Shown in pieces: positions 17,450 through 25,097 of a stretch of DNA of 64,000 nucleotides. The stretch comes from Methylocystis silviterrae (lineage in GTDB: Bacteria; Pseudomonadota; Alphaproteobacteria; Rhizobiales; Beijerinckiaceae), in assembly GCF_013350005.1 (NCBI RefSeq), contig NZ_JABVWW010000003.1, positions 1 through 64,000 of the forward strand, in the 5' to 3' direction. Below the pieces are notes generated by a model. It was not told where the DNA came from. It was given only the letters and a program-made list of their open reading frames with translations, and searched no databases. The position numbers were made by a program, and so were the translations under genes. Position 1 is the stretch's first letter. Each line of letters begins with the position of its first letter.

Positions 17450-18385
17450 TCAGGCCTTGCGCATGATGTTGAATAGATAGTCGCAGCCGGGAACGAAGGC
17501 GGCGATCAAGGTGGCGAGCGTCTGCTTCGGCTCAAGGAGAATGATCGCCGGGCCTTCCCGCAGCGCGCGGATGACATAGTGTTGAGCTCGAGCCCGGGAG
17601 TGATCCACACGAAGGGCGCGCCTGGCGAGATAGCGCAGCATGCGGGCGCTCGCGATCTTGCCATGCTGATCGACAAGCGCCGGGTTCAGGCGGCGGGCTT
17701 TCGCCAGCATTTCTTCAAAGCTGTCATACATCGCGGGGAGGTTGGACGAGAGGCCGCCTACGCTCTGCCGATAGGAGACCAGGGGCTCAGCGTCCCCTTC
17801 AATTTTCCACTTCGTCAACGCCACGCGGAAGAGCCACTCCTGATCCTCCGCGCGACGCAAGCTGGTGTCGAACAGGCCCGCCTCGTCAAGGGTCGCGCGA
17901 CGCACGACGATAGCCGACGTCGTTGTGCAGGGGTTTGTCGCCAACATCTCCGCGGGAGTCAGGTCATGTAGCTTTGGCCGGGAGATTTGGCCGGTGTCCT
18001 GACCGTCCGCGCGCATGATCCGAGCCACCGAGAAGGACAGACCCAAGGAAGGGTCCGCCTCGAAGCGCTGCGAATGCGTTTCGAGATAACGGGGATCCCA
18101 AAGGTCGTCCGAATCGAGGAAGGCGATAAGGCTTCCGCGAGCTTCCGTCATCCCGCGATTGCGTGACGCGGAGACTCCTGCGTTGGCCTGGCGAACAAGC
18201 CTCAAGCGCGGCTCGGATTGAGCATACCGCGCAACGATCTCGGCGCTCTCATCGGTCGAGCCGTCATCAATCACGATGATCTCGATGTCTCTGATTGTTT
18301 GCGCCGAGGCGCTTTTGAGCGTCTCGACAATGGTTGAGGAGCAGTTGTAGCAAGGGATGACAATGGAGAAGCGAGGTGTTTTCAT
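17450..18385 (-). CDS. Family-2 glycosyltransferase
   Basis: Starts MKTPRFSIVIPCYNCSSTIV, with the GT-A signatures IIVIDDGSTDES, LIAFLDSDDLWDPRY (donor and metal-binding acidic residues) and RRAEDQEWLFRVAL (likely catalytic acid). 311 residues, normal for the family. The C-terminal ~100 residues resemble those of the neighbour at 16449 (LRYLARRALR, LEPKQTLATLIA), so the two are paralogues. Its ATG overlaps the flippase stop by four bases (ATGA), implying translational coupling in a minus-strand operon: flippase, GT2, GT2, ATP-grasp. Confidence 0.85.
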   Translation of the reverse strand: MKTPRFSIVIPCYNCSSTIVETLKSASAQTIRDIEIIVIDDGSTDESAEIVARYAQSEPRLRLVRQANAGVSASRNRGMTEARGSLIAFLDSDDLWDPRYLETHSQRFEADPSLGLSFSVARIMRADGQDTGQISRPKLHDLTPAEMLATNPCTTTSAIVVRRATLDEAGLFDTSLRRAEDQEWLFRVALTKWKIEGDAEPLVSYRQSVGGLSSNLPAMYDSFEEMLAKARRLNPALVDQHGKIASARMLRYLARRALRVDHSRARAQHYVIRALREGPAIILLEPKQTLATLIAAFVPGCDYLFNIMRKA

Positions 18386-19764
18386 CGAAGAAACACCCTC
18401 CTATTGAAGGAGAAGACCTTGCGATCCGGCTCCTCGATCCCCTGCAGCGCGATCCAAGCGAAGTAGATCGTGGAGACCGTCGTCGCGATGAGCAGGGACC
18501 AGGCGACGCCCATGACGCCAAAAGGAAGGCCGACGAACAGGGCGGCGAAGGAGACGAGCGTCGACAGCTTTGATATGCCGAGCTCCATCGAGACGTGGCC
18601 GACCGCGCGCAGCATCTGGGACGTCGCCACGGCCACCGGACGGGCCAGCGTCGCGAGGCACATCAGGATCAGCACGGGGATCGCCGGACGCCAGCGCTCG
18701 CCAAATACCAGTGGAACATAGATCGGCGCGAGAGACGCCTGCAGCAGAATCACCGGCCCGATCACCGCGCCCATTCCCTTTAAGCTGATCCAGAAGCGCT
18801 TGCGCACATTCTCATGGCCAGCCGGACCCTTGGCGAGGAACGGCAGAACGACTCGGCTGAGCGCGATGGAAAGTCCGGTGGCGATCCCGGCGCCGGCGTT
18901 GGAGGCGAAGGAGTAGAGAGCGAAGGCGTCGGCCCCAAGCACTTTGCCGACAATCATGCGGTCGCCGTTGATGCGCACCGTATTCAGCGCTTCTGACATG
19001 AACACGGTGAGCGCATATCGGGTGACCTCGCGGAAAACGCCGCGCGAAAGGGTCGTGCGCCGCCAGCCGGGGGCCATAACGAGCATTCCCCACACCCAGG
19101 CGATGGCGATGACGATCTTGGGGACCACGACGGCCCAAACGCCAAGTCCGGCTAGCGCCAATACGGCGGTGAGCAGATTGTCGCCAGTGATCTGCAAAAA
19201 CATCAATCCGGCAATCAAACCGAATTGCTCGCGCCGTTGCGCCAGGCAGGCGTGCGTCAGCGCGATCGGATAGATGAGATGCACGACAGAGAGCACCGCC
19301 AAAGTCGTGGCGATGTCGGCGTTATAGAAGCCGGCCAGAGGGCGGGCCAGCAAAAGCTGGAGGATGAACATCCCGACGCCAACGAACCAGTTGATGCGAT
19401 GCACCGCTTCGGAGACTTCGTCGAGCTCCCCTTCAGGGGCGGCGACAAGCCGTGCACCCACGCCATTGTGGATGAACATGCGCACGAGCTCATAGGTCGT
19501 CAGCACGAGCGACATGGCGGCGAATTGCTGCAGGGAAAAGGCGCGCGCAAGCGCCACGGCCGTCACGATGCGCGAAACGCGATTACCGATCTCCGCGATA
19601 GAGACCCAACCCGCGCCGCGAACGCTCGAGTGGGCGTTGCGTATCCTTTGCAGCCCGCGTTGAGGTAGCAGGAATATGCGAGCGCGTAGACGTCCGAGCA
19701 TTTGCGAAGCGTCCCTAAAGCGGCGCTTTTTAAGGCGATGCAGCCGCCCCAGAGATACTGACAA
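18382..19764 (-). CDS. Wzx-like oligosaccharide flippase
   Basis: Polytopic membrane protein of the polysaccharide transporter/MATE-like superfamily with about 12 hydrophobic segments. The diagnostic early stretch GAGWVSIAEIGNRVSRIVTAVALARAF and the mid-protein INGDRMIVGKVLGADAFALYSFA are typical of lipid-linked repeat-unit flippases. It should move undecaprenyl-linked units to the periplasm for the polymerase at 4028. The N-terminal ~45 residues are basic and poorly conserved, and the true start may be the internal ATG giving MLGRLRARIF. It is divergent from the sugar transferase at 19989, with a 180-base shared control region. Confidence 0.82.
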   Translation of the reverse strand: MSVSLGRLHRLKKRRFRDASQMLGRLRARIFLLPQRGLQRIRNAHSSVRGAGWVSIAEIGNRVSRIVTAVALARAFSLQQFAAMSLVLTTYELVRMFIHNGVGARLVAAPEGELDEVSEAVHRINWFVGVGMFILQLLLARPLAGFYNADIATTLAVLSVVHLIYPIALTHACLAQRREQFGLIAGLMFLQITGDNLLTAVLALAGLGVWAVVVPKIVIAIAWVWGMLVMAPGWRRTTLSRGVFREVTRYALTVFMSEALNTVRINGDRMIVGKVLGADAFALYSFASNAGAGIATGLSIALSRVVLPFLAKGPAGHENVRKRFWISLKGMGAVIGPVILLQASLAPIYVPLVFGERWRPAIPVLILMCLATLARPVAVATSQMLRAVGHVSMELGISKLSTLVSFAALFVGLPFGVMGVAWSLLIATTVSTIYFAWIALQGIEEPDRKVFSFNRRVFLR

Positions 19765-19812
19765 TCCACTAGTTGGGCTATAGTCAATTTGCGAAAAGAC
19801 CGAGCGTTCGCA

Positions 19813-19827
19813 TTTTGCGACGCAAAA
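19813..19827. promoter_or_regulatory. Palindromic operator-like site between divergent genes
   Basis: TTTTGCG-A-CGCAAAA is a perfect dyad in the divergent control region between the flippase operon and the sugar-transferase gene. Its placement suits a regulator acting on both directions. No cognate protein can be named from sequence alone. Confidence 0.35.
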
Positions 19828-19918
19828 ATGTTGAAACGGGCCTCAAAAATGCCTGTCGGGGTGACGATCTAATACATATTAACGAACAAAATCAAGTGAT
19901 TATGCAGGAAGGCGCCTA

Positions 19919-19988
19919 CTGGCACATCTCGTGAAGACCTCGGGGCATGAACGCCGGTCACGGCGAGTTCCAGAGGTCAAAGGTCCAG
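19919..19988 (+). promoter_or_regulatory. Conserved leader hairpin (copy B) before the sugar transferase
   Basis: Aligns without gaps to the block at 794 from CTGGCAC through CCAGAGGTC. GACCTC (19936-19941) pairs with GAGGTC (19973-19978), and an inner stem CGCCG/CGGCG (19952-19956 with 19961-19965) adds stability. The stem register is shifted by one base relative to copy A, yet ACCTC/GAGGT pairing is kept. AGAGG (19972-19976) is sequestered, while a second AAAGG (19979-19983), five bases before ATG 19989, lies just outside the stem. Confidence 0.5.
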
Positions 19989-20678
19989 ATGTCGTTCACC
20001 ACCGCCTTCGCCGCCCCCATTGATATTCATCCCCCCATTAATATTCATCATGGCGAGCTTCTTCGTTCTGCGGCTCGTTCGTCGCTGGTGAAGCGGGCCG
20101 TCGACATCGTCGGCGCTCTCGCTGCGCTCATGCTGTTTACCCCGGTGTTCCTGTTGACGGCGATCGCGATCAAGATGGAGTCGTCGGGTCCAATCTTCTT
20201 CCGTCAGACGCGGATCGGCAAAAACGGCGTTCCTTTCACCATGGTGAAGTTCCGCTCCATGGTCGTCGGCGCCGACGCTCTGCATGCGAAAATGCAAGGT
20301 GCGACCACCACTCGCCACGAGATCCGTTACAAGAACCAGAACGACCCCCGCATCACGCGGATCGGCCGCTTCATCCGCAGATACTCGATTGACGAACTTC
20401 CTCAGTTCTGGAACGTCCTTACGGGCGACATGTCCCTCGTCGGTCCGCGTCCGGCGCTTCCGTCGGAAGTGGCGAAATATGCCCCCAGCGACCGGGATCG
20501 GCTGCTCGTGAAGCCTGGCATCACCTGCCTCTGGCAGGTTGGAGGACGCGCCAACATCGACTTTGTCGGTCAAGTTGCGCTCGACCGCCAATATATCCGC
20601 GATCGATCGATCTTCCTCGATCTATGGATCCTCCTGCGCACTCCCTATGCCGTGCTAGCCGGCGAGGGCGCCTACTAA
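19989..20678 (+). CDS. ExoY/WbaP-like priming sugar-phosphate transferase
   Basis: Starts polysaccharide synthesis by moving a sugar-1-phosphate onto undecaprenyl phosphate at the inner membrane. One membrane hairpin (VDIVGALAALMLFTPVFLLTAIAI) is followed by the catalytic domain with SSGPIFFRQTRIGKNG, FTMVKFRSM, DPRITRIGRFIRRYSIDELPQFWNVL and GDMSLVGPRP, all hallmarks of the bacterial sugar transferase family. 229 residues from ATG 19989; the in-frame ATG 19947 lies inside the leader hairpin. The N-terminus has an IDIHPPINIHH insertion built from a near-direct repeat, then LLRSAARSSLVKR, matching the WecG-like protein's N-terminus. Confidence 0.9.
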   Translation: MSFTTAFAAPIDIHPPINIHHGELLRSAARSSLVKRAVDIVGALAALMLFTPVFLLTAIAIKMESSGPIFFRQTRIGKNGVPFTMVKFRSMVVGADALHAKMQGATTTRHEIRYKNQNDPRITRIGRFIRRYSIDELPQFWNVLTGDMSLVGPRPALPSEVAKYAPSDRDRLLVKPGITCLWQVGGRANIDFVGQVALDRQYIRDRSIFLDLWILLRTPYAVLAGEGAY

Positions 20679-20679
20679 A

Positions 20680-21030
20680 GGTGATTGGACGATCATAGAC
20701 TTTCGACGCTTGGAGACCGCGAAGGGGCAACCCCGCGACCAGCGTGACCGTCTTGTAGTGGCCGTGCGGCACTGCGGCGCGCAGCCGTCGTCCTCGCCGG
20801 CAATGTCCGGCTTTTCGGGCCAGATTGGTCGAGGCGCCGGTCTCGTCGATGAACACAAGTTTCGCAGGGTCGAGATCGGGCTGTCTCTCGAACCATGTCC
20901 GTCGTCGAACCATTCGAGGCGGCGCTTCAGCACGTCCGGACGTTGCTTCTCGGCGGCGTGCGCGTTCTTTTTTTGAACGTGGCCCCGTGCCGATCGAAGA
21001 AACGCCACAACACCGAGCTCGAAAAATGCT
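20680..21030 (-). pseudogene. IS630-family transposase remnant
   Basis: Minus-strand frames give RPDVLKRRLEWFDDG, then in a neighbouring frame DLDPAKLVFIDETGASTNLAR and HYKTVTLVAGLPLRGL. These are consecutive parts of an IS630-type DDE transposase (VFIDET is the second acidic motif). At least two frameshifts and missing ends show it is dead. It begins within a few bases of the sugar-transferase stop. Confidence 0.75.
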
Positions 21031-21215
21031 CACCGCTATTCTTGATCAAACGCTCATGGCTCTCAAGGAGGGTAACGTCCGGCGTGCGCCGGATCAGTCC
21101 CATGAGATAATCGTGATGGATCTAATCGTTGACAATCATTAGGGAGAAGTTTACAATCAAAAACACTTATGCAGCATAGAGTTAGGCGTCGTGGACCGCG
21201 CTTGCTCGGTTCCAA

Positions 21216-21722
21216 GTGGCGGAGTTAGCAATTCTGCGCCTCCTAGTTCTCTGGAGACGTTGCACAATGTGCTCAAGTCATTTCGGGGACTCATTTCCCC
21301 TCAGAAAGACTCCCACTGAGCATTCAGCGAATCGAGTGCGAGTTTTATTAGTCGAAGACACCGACGCCATTCAATTGGTCATCGAAGCCTTGCTGACCAA
21401 GCTTGGGTTGCATGTAGACGTTGCAAAGAATGGGCGAGTCGCCGTCGAAAGGGCCACGACGGAATCGTATGATTTGATATTCATGGATGGTCAATTGCCG
21501 GAATTGGATGGCTATGAAGCGACGCGAAGGATCCGCAAACACGAAAGCCTATCAAATGCCCCCCGTCAGATCATCATTGCGATGACCGCTGACGTCATGC
21601 CCGGCAACCGAGCGGCGTTCTTGAAAGCTGGTATGGACGACTACGTTGCCAAACCGATCTCGGAGTCGATCCTGAGCGCAATTTTGGACCGCTGGCTGGT
21701 TAGGCGGTGTGGACGAATTTGA
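21216..21722 (+). CDS. Single receiver-domain protein
   Basis: Receiver domain with VRVLLVEDTDAIQ, phospho-acceptor Asp in LIFMDGQLPELDG, conserved Thr in IAMTAD and Lys in YVAKPIS. About 50 non-conserved residues precede it, so the true start may be ATG 21267 (MCSSHFGDSF) or later, and neither has a clear ribosome site. The C-terminus ends soon after the fold (RWLVRRCGRI) where mobile-element debris begins. It may be the receiver left over from a larger hybrid kinase. It differs clearly from the receiver at 1820. Confidence 0.7.
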   Translation: MAELAILRLLVLWRRCTMCSSHFGDSFPLRKTPTEHSANRVRVLLVEDTDAIQLVIEALLTKLGLHVDVAKNGRVAVERATTESYDLIFMDGQLPELDGYEATRRIRKHESLSNAPRQIIIAMTADVMPGNRAAFLKAGMDDYVAKPISESILSAILDRWLVRRCGRI

Positions 21723-21841
21723 GATTGGAGATCGGACGAGGATTGAACGAAGCCGCTATCGCGGCGCGAGTGGCGAGGTCGCGTGATTGGCCTCCTGACA
21801 CCCGACTTATCGGGGGGAACCGCACCAACTTTGCGTCAGAG

Positions 21842-21865
21842 CCAATTTTGCGCGCCGATTGACAA
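21842..21865. mobile_element. IS21-like terminal motif, isolated
   Basis: CCAATTTTGCGCGCCGATTG followed by ACAA resembles the motifs at 6-24 and 53-68. It probably marks the lost end of an IS21-type element. The surrounding 21723-21920 shows no gene. Confidence 0.4.
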
Positions 21866-21961
21866 TATTGCCGATGGTGCGCGCTGGCGGCAGGATTACG
21901 AGGTGATGGTTGATGCGTTTTCAAGCCTCCTCGACGCCCGCCCAGTGGGCCAGAATTCGGG

Positions 21962-22478
21962 TCAGGCGGACGATCGGAGACGATAGCGTATGTTCGGGCA
22001 TTGTGGGGAAAGGCGGTAGCGCTCCTCCGCTACCACCGTTCTCCCCGACGCGGCGATGCGCATGTTGGGGTAGGCATTCGGCGCACCCATAAGCAAAGTA
22101 AGGCGTCCCTGAAGCTTGATCTTGAACCCATGATCGGACGGCGACTTTCGCCACCAGTTCACGGATTTTCTCCGCCGCCTCCTCGTTGTCAGGCGTCACC
22201 CCGCGCCCGAAAACTTCGCCTAACTGTCCGACCAGCTTTTCGAAGTGCTGAAGCGCGGCGGGGTGCAGTCCGACGATCTTTTCCACCTCAGGCTGTGCCT
22301 CCAGCTCAGCCAGGAGCGCCACTATTTCCGCCTGGGCTTCCTTCATCCGCGCCTTGAGATGCTGTTGCAGACCAGTGAGGACGGCCTTCTCGATCTCGTC
22401 GAGATAAAGAATTTTGCGGTTCGAGCAGTTTCGTCCGCGACATATCGCAATGACCATCGCAACGAACTTCGACCGCAC
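21962..22478 (-). pseudogene. Large serine recombinase, degraded C-terminal part
   Basis: Minus-strand reading gives CRGRNCSNRKILYLDEIEKAVL, a remnant of the recombinase zinc-ribbon region, then a long charged coiled coil (QQHLKARMKEAQAEIVALLAELE) and NEEAAEKIRELVAKVAV. After a frameshift near 22130 it continues as SDHGFKIKLQGRLTLLMGA to the C-terminus. The N-terminal catalytic resolvase domain is absent. Such enzymes integrate phages or mobile islands, so this may be the scar of an integration event. Confidence 0.6.
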
Positions 22479-22701
22479 TGGTTGTAAGCGGTGCGAAAAA
22501 GACCCCCCCCTGATCGCTTGTGGACATTTTGATGGGGCGGATCTCGCCGCCGCGCTAATTCATGAAACGCGGCGCCAAGACGCTTCTTGATCAGCCCAAA
22601 TCGCTTTCTTGCGGTTTTTGGGATCGAAAGCACATTCAGGCCGTGTGAAAGCTCTAGCTGAGGGGGATTCTGCGGGCGTGAGCGTCTTAGTAGAATCGGG
22701 C

Positions 22702-22860
22702 ATGACGCACATTCCCGGTTCTGATCGCTCGCAGTTGCTGCTCCTGCCCGAGGCAATCGACGATTACGTCACCGCCGACGTCCCGGTCCGCTTCATTGAC
22801 GCCTTCGTGGGCGGGCTCGACTTGAAGGCGACGGGTCGGCGATGGCGGGCTGATATTTAA
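22702..22860 (+). pseudogene. IS1182-like transposase, N-terminal fragment
   Basis: ATG 22702 begins MTHIPGSDRSQLLLLPEAID, followed by DYVTADVPVRFIDAFVGGLD, the characteristic start of IS1182-group transposases. Only about 52 residues remain before a stop; the DDE core is absent. The hydrogenase control region begins immediately downstream. Confidence 0.75.
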
Positions 22861-22963
22861 TCGAGCCCGCCTATTTTTGAACTTCGTTCACGTGGAAACT
22901 TCATTATCAAAAAGAAAAGGAAGATTCCATCCCAATAGCAGCGCATGAATTTAAATTCTTTAA

Positions 22964-22976
22964 AAATGCATTGATT
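22964..22976. promoter_or_regulatory. Candidate IHF site upstream of hupG
   Basis: On the minus strand this reads AATCAATGCATTT, matching the IHF consensus WATCAANNNNTTR at all but the last base. It lies about 40 bases upstream of the -24/-12 promoter in an AT-rich tract, the usual place for IHF to bend DNA so that an NtrC-type activator reaches sigma-54 polymerase. Confidence 0.5.
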
Positions 22977-23012
22977 TCAATGTGTAGTAAATAAATGCGC
23001 TGTGGCTCCGCC

Positions 23013-23029
23013 TTGGCGCCCTCATTGCA
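23013..23029 (+). promoter_or_regulatory. Sigma-54 (-24/-12) promoter for the hupG-hyp-hox block
   Basis: TTGGCGCCCTCATTGCA: GG at 23015-23016 and GC at 23027-23028 separated by exactly ten bases, close to the TTGGCACG-N4-TTGCA consensus. Transcription would begin near 23040, leaving a ~25-base leader before hupG. HoxA, encoded downstream, is the expected activator. Confidence 0.75.
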
Positions 23030-23065
23030 ATTTCTCCAAAAAAAGAAAGCTGGGAGGAGTTGCCG

Positions 23066-23503
23066 ATGTCGCCTTTGCTGCGGCGCCTGATCGAACGGGC
23101 GCGGTTGCCGCTCGTGGATGAGTTGAGCCTCGAAGAATTTCTCGACGGCGTGTCCAAGGAGCGCGCGCAGGCCCTGCTGTTCCTTTCCGGCGATGGCGCG
23201 AATCGTCCCGAGACCGGCGATGTCGCAGTCGTGCTGCCCGAACTGTTGTCGCATTTTTCGGATCGCCTGCGCGGCGCTGTGATCGCGCCCGAAGCCGAAG
23301 AAAGACTGCGTCCGCGGCTTCACGCCTATGTGTCGCCAAGCCTCGTCGTCATGCGGGGACGCGAGCCCGTCGGCGTCATGCCGAAAATCTGGGACTGGGC
23401 CGATTACCTCGCGAAGATCGAGGGTTTTCTCGACCCTTGCGCGCCTGTGCTCGCCGGACCGAAAAGGCCGCAGGTCGAGATCTCTTTCAGCTCGGGAGCC
23501 TGA
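23066..23503 (+). CDS. hupG: HupG/HyaE-family hydrogenase maturation protein
   Basis: A thioredoxin-fold chaperone of the HyaE/HupG family, which in relatives helps the Tat-exported small subunit mature, especially under oxygen. The 145-residue protein has PLVDELSLEEFL, DVAVVLPELLSHFSDRL, SLVVMRGREPVGVMPKIWDW and DYLAKI, as in family members, but lacks a redox CxxC. GGAGGAG precedes ATG 23066 at seven bases, better than the TTG two codons upstream. First gene of the hydrogenase block; hupH follows after three bases. Confidence 0.85.
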   Translation: MSPLLRRLIERARLPLVDELSLEEFLDGVSKERAQALLFLSGDGANRPETGDVAVVLPELLSHFSDRLRGAVIAPEAEERLRPRLHAYVSPSLVVMRGREPVGVMPKIWDWADYLAKIEGFLDPCAPVLAGPKRPQVEISFSSGA

Positions 23504-23506
23504 CCC

Positions 23507-24364
23507 GTGAAGGCAGGATTTTGGGCGGCGCCCGAAGGCGCGGACGAGGCGATGCCGGTCGTGCCGATCGGCCTCGACGACGTTTTTTCCGCGGGAGCCA
23601 GTCTTCGCCTCGGCAGTCTTGCGAATAAAGAGTCGGAAGACCTCATTCGTCGTTGCGCCGGCGTTGGAAGCCTTCTCCTCGAACTCGCGGAGGCGCTCGC
23701 CCTTCAGAAGGCGGAAGAGCAGGGTCGTCTCTTTGACATTACCGATCGCACCGCGGACGAGCGCGAACTCCTCGACCAGGCGCTCGGCGCGGGCGAGGTG
23801 AGCGGTGTCGTCGCGTTGCCGAACGGCGTTACGGCGCAAATCGCGGAGTCGACCATGGCCGGGCTCTGGCGCGTGCGCTTCAGCGACGCCGACGATCGGC
23901 TCGTCGGCGATTATCTTGAGGTCGGCGACATTCCCGAGATCGTTAAGCGCGCGGCCATCGTCAATGCGCGCGACGTTTCCTTTGGCGAAGCGCCTGAAGG
24001 CGTCATGAACGTCATGCCGCTCCTCGCGGAAATTCGCGCGCGCGTCGCGGCCTTCACGCCGGGCGCCAAGTCTCACATCGTCAATTTCATGCTGTTTCCG
24101 ATGGCGCCGGAAGACATGGGCTTCCTGCAGGCTTCGCTCGGAGAGGGCCCTGTCGGCCTCCTGTCGCGCGGCTACGGCAAGTGCCGCATTCATGCGACAG
24201 CGACGCGCCACGTCTGGTCCGTGCAATATTTCAACGCCATGGACGAGATCGTTCTCGATACGTTGGAAATCGGCGATGTGCCTGTCGTCGCTTTGGCGGC
24301 GACCGAGGATTTTCATGATTCGAGCGAGCGGCTCCGCGAGATCTATGAGGCCTATTTCCAATGA
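23507..24364 (+). CDS. hupH: HupH/HyaF-family hydrogenase maturation protein
   Basis: GTG start. Two copies of a HyaF-type domain fill the 285 residues: the second half carries GEGPVGLLSRGYGKCRIHATATRHVWSVQYFN and LDTLEIGDVPVVALAA, the best-conserved part of the family, and the first half has the related GLWRVRFSDADDRLVGDYLEVGDIPEIV. HupH is needed for processing of the small subunit in Rhizobium under oxygen (family knowledge). It lies three bases after hupG and overlaps rubredoxin hupI by four bases. Confidence 0.88.
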   Translation: MKAGFWAAPEGADEAMPVVPIGLDDVFSAGASLRLGSLANKESEDLIRRCAGVGSLLLELAEALALQKAEEQGRLFDITDRTADERELLDQALGAGEVSGVVALPNGVTAQIAESTMAGLWRVRFSDADDRLVGDYLEVGDIPEIVKRAAIVNARDVSFGEAPEGVMNVMPLLAEIRARVAAFTPGAKSHIVNFMLFPMAPEDMGFLQASLGEGPVGLLSRGYGKCRIHATATRHVWSVQYFNAMDEIVLDTLEIGDVPVVALAATEDFHDSSERLREIYEAYFQ

Positions 24365-24579
24365 GCTTCGAGAATTTCGATGCGCCTCGCGATTTAGACG
24401 GCAGCGCCAAAATGGAATGCGGCGTGTGCTGGCATGTCTATGATCCCTCGCTTGGCGACGACGTCTGGCAGATTCCGCCTGGCGTATCCTTCAGCGCATT
24501 GCCTGCGGATTGGCGCTGTCCGAATTGCGACGCGCCGCAGGCGAAATTCATGAGGCTCGCCGATGAGCGCGATGGTTGA
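24361..24579 (+). CDS. hupI: Rubredoxin HupI
   Basis: 72-residue rubredoxin with two iron-binding pairs, CGVCWHVYDP near residues 20-29 and CPNCDAP near 54-60, which together hold a single Fe. The aromatic residues W24, Y27 and W37 fit the small fold. In hup clusters this protein supports small-subunit maturation in air, probably as an electron donor or shield. Overlaps hupH by four and hupJ by 17 bases. Confidence 0.9.
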   Translation: MSFENFDAPRDLDGSAKMECGVCWHVYDPSLGDDVWQIPPGVSFSALPADWRCPNCDAPQAKFMRLADERDG

Positions 24580-25087
24580 CGCAGCGCGCGAAGCGGCGGC
24601 GACGCTCGCCGGCGCGCGGCTCGCCGATCACTACCGGCGCGTCCATGAAGCGATGCGCGATCTGCCGATCTGCAATCCGGCGCTGGCGATAGAAGCGATC
24701 GGCTTCCGGCCCTATGGTGGCCAAGCGCTCGGCGTCGTTCTCACGCCCTGGTTCATGAACCTTATGATCTGCGCAGCGGACGCCGAGGAGCTCCCGCCGA
24801 AGGCTCCAGGCGAAACGGCCTATTGGCCGCTGACTGCCGGGCGCGTGGGCTTTGTCGTTGGACGGCTCGAAGGCTTCGGCCGCGTCGACAGCTGCTCGCT
24901 CTTTTTTCCGATGGACGATTTTGCTGATCACGCCGCGGCGCGCGCCGTCGCTCTCGCCGCGCTTGATCAATTGTTCGATCCCGCTTTAGCGGACGCACGC
25001 GCCGCGGCGGCGCGGAGACCTGCGTTGCTGGATCGCCGTTCGCTTATTTTCGGCGCGAAGCGCGACGAAACGCATGTCGCGCCATGA
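24563..25087 (+). CDS. hupJ: HupJ/HybE-family hydrogenase assembly chaperone
   Basis: 174 residues with the HybE/HupJ core: LPICNPALAIEAIGFRPYGGQALGVVLTPWFMNLM, where the PWFMN motif is diagnostic, then FVVGRLEGFGRVDSCSLFFPM. Members bind a Tat-directed subunit before export. An alanine/arginine-rich C-terminal tail is less conserved. The start overlaps rubredoxin, as usual in these tightly packed clusters. Confidence 0.85.
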   Translation: MSAMVDAAREAAATLAGARLADHYRRVHEAMRDLPICNPALAIEAIGFRPYGGQALGVVLTPWFMNLMICAADAEELPPKAPGETAYWPLTAGRVGFVVGRLEGFGRVDSCSLFFPMDDFADHAAARAVALAALDQLFDPALADARAAAARRPALLDRRSLIFGAKRDETHVAP

Positions 25088-25097
25088 GCGACGGGCC

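Noticed and set aside
22609-22701. Upstream in-frame start for the IS1182-like fragment
   Set aside because: The conserved family N-terminus MTHIPGSDRSQ begins at 22702, and the extra codons show no family similarity.
22907-24361. 484-codon minus-strand frame across hupG-hupH
   Set aside because: Shadow of two well-recognised genes with typical antisense Arg/His composition.
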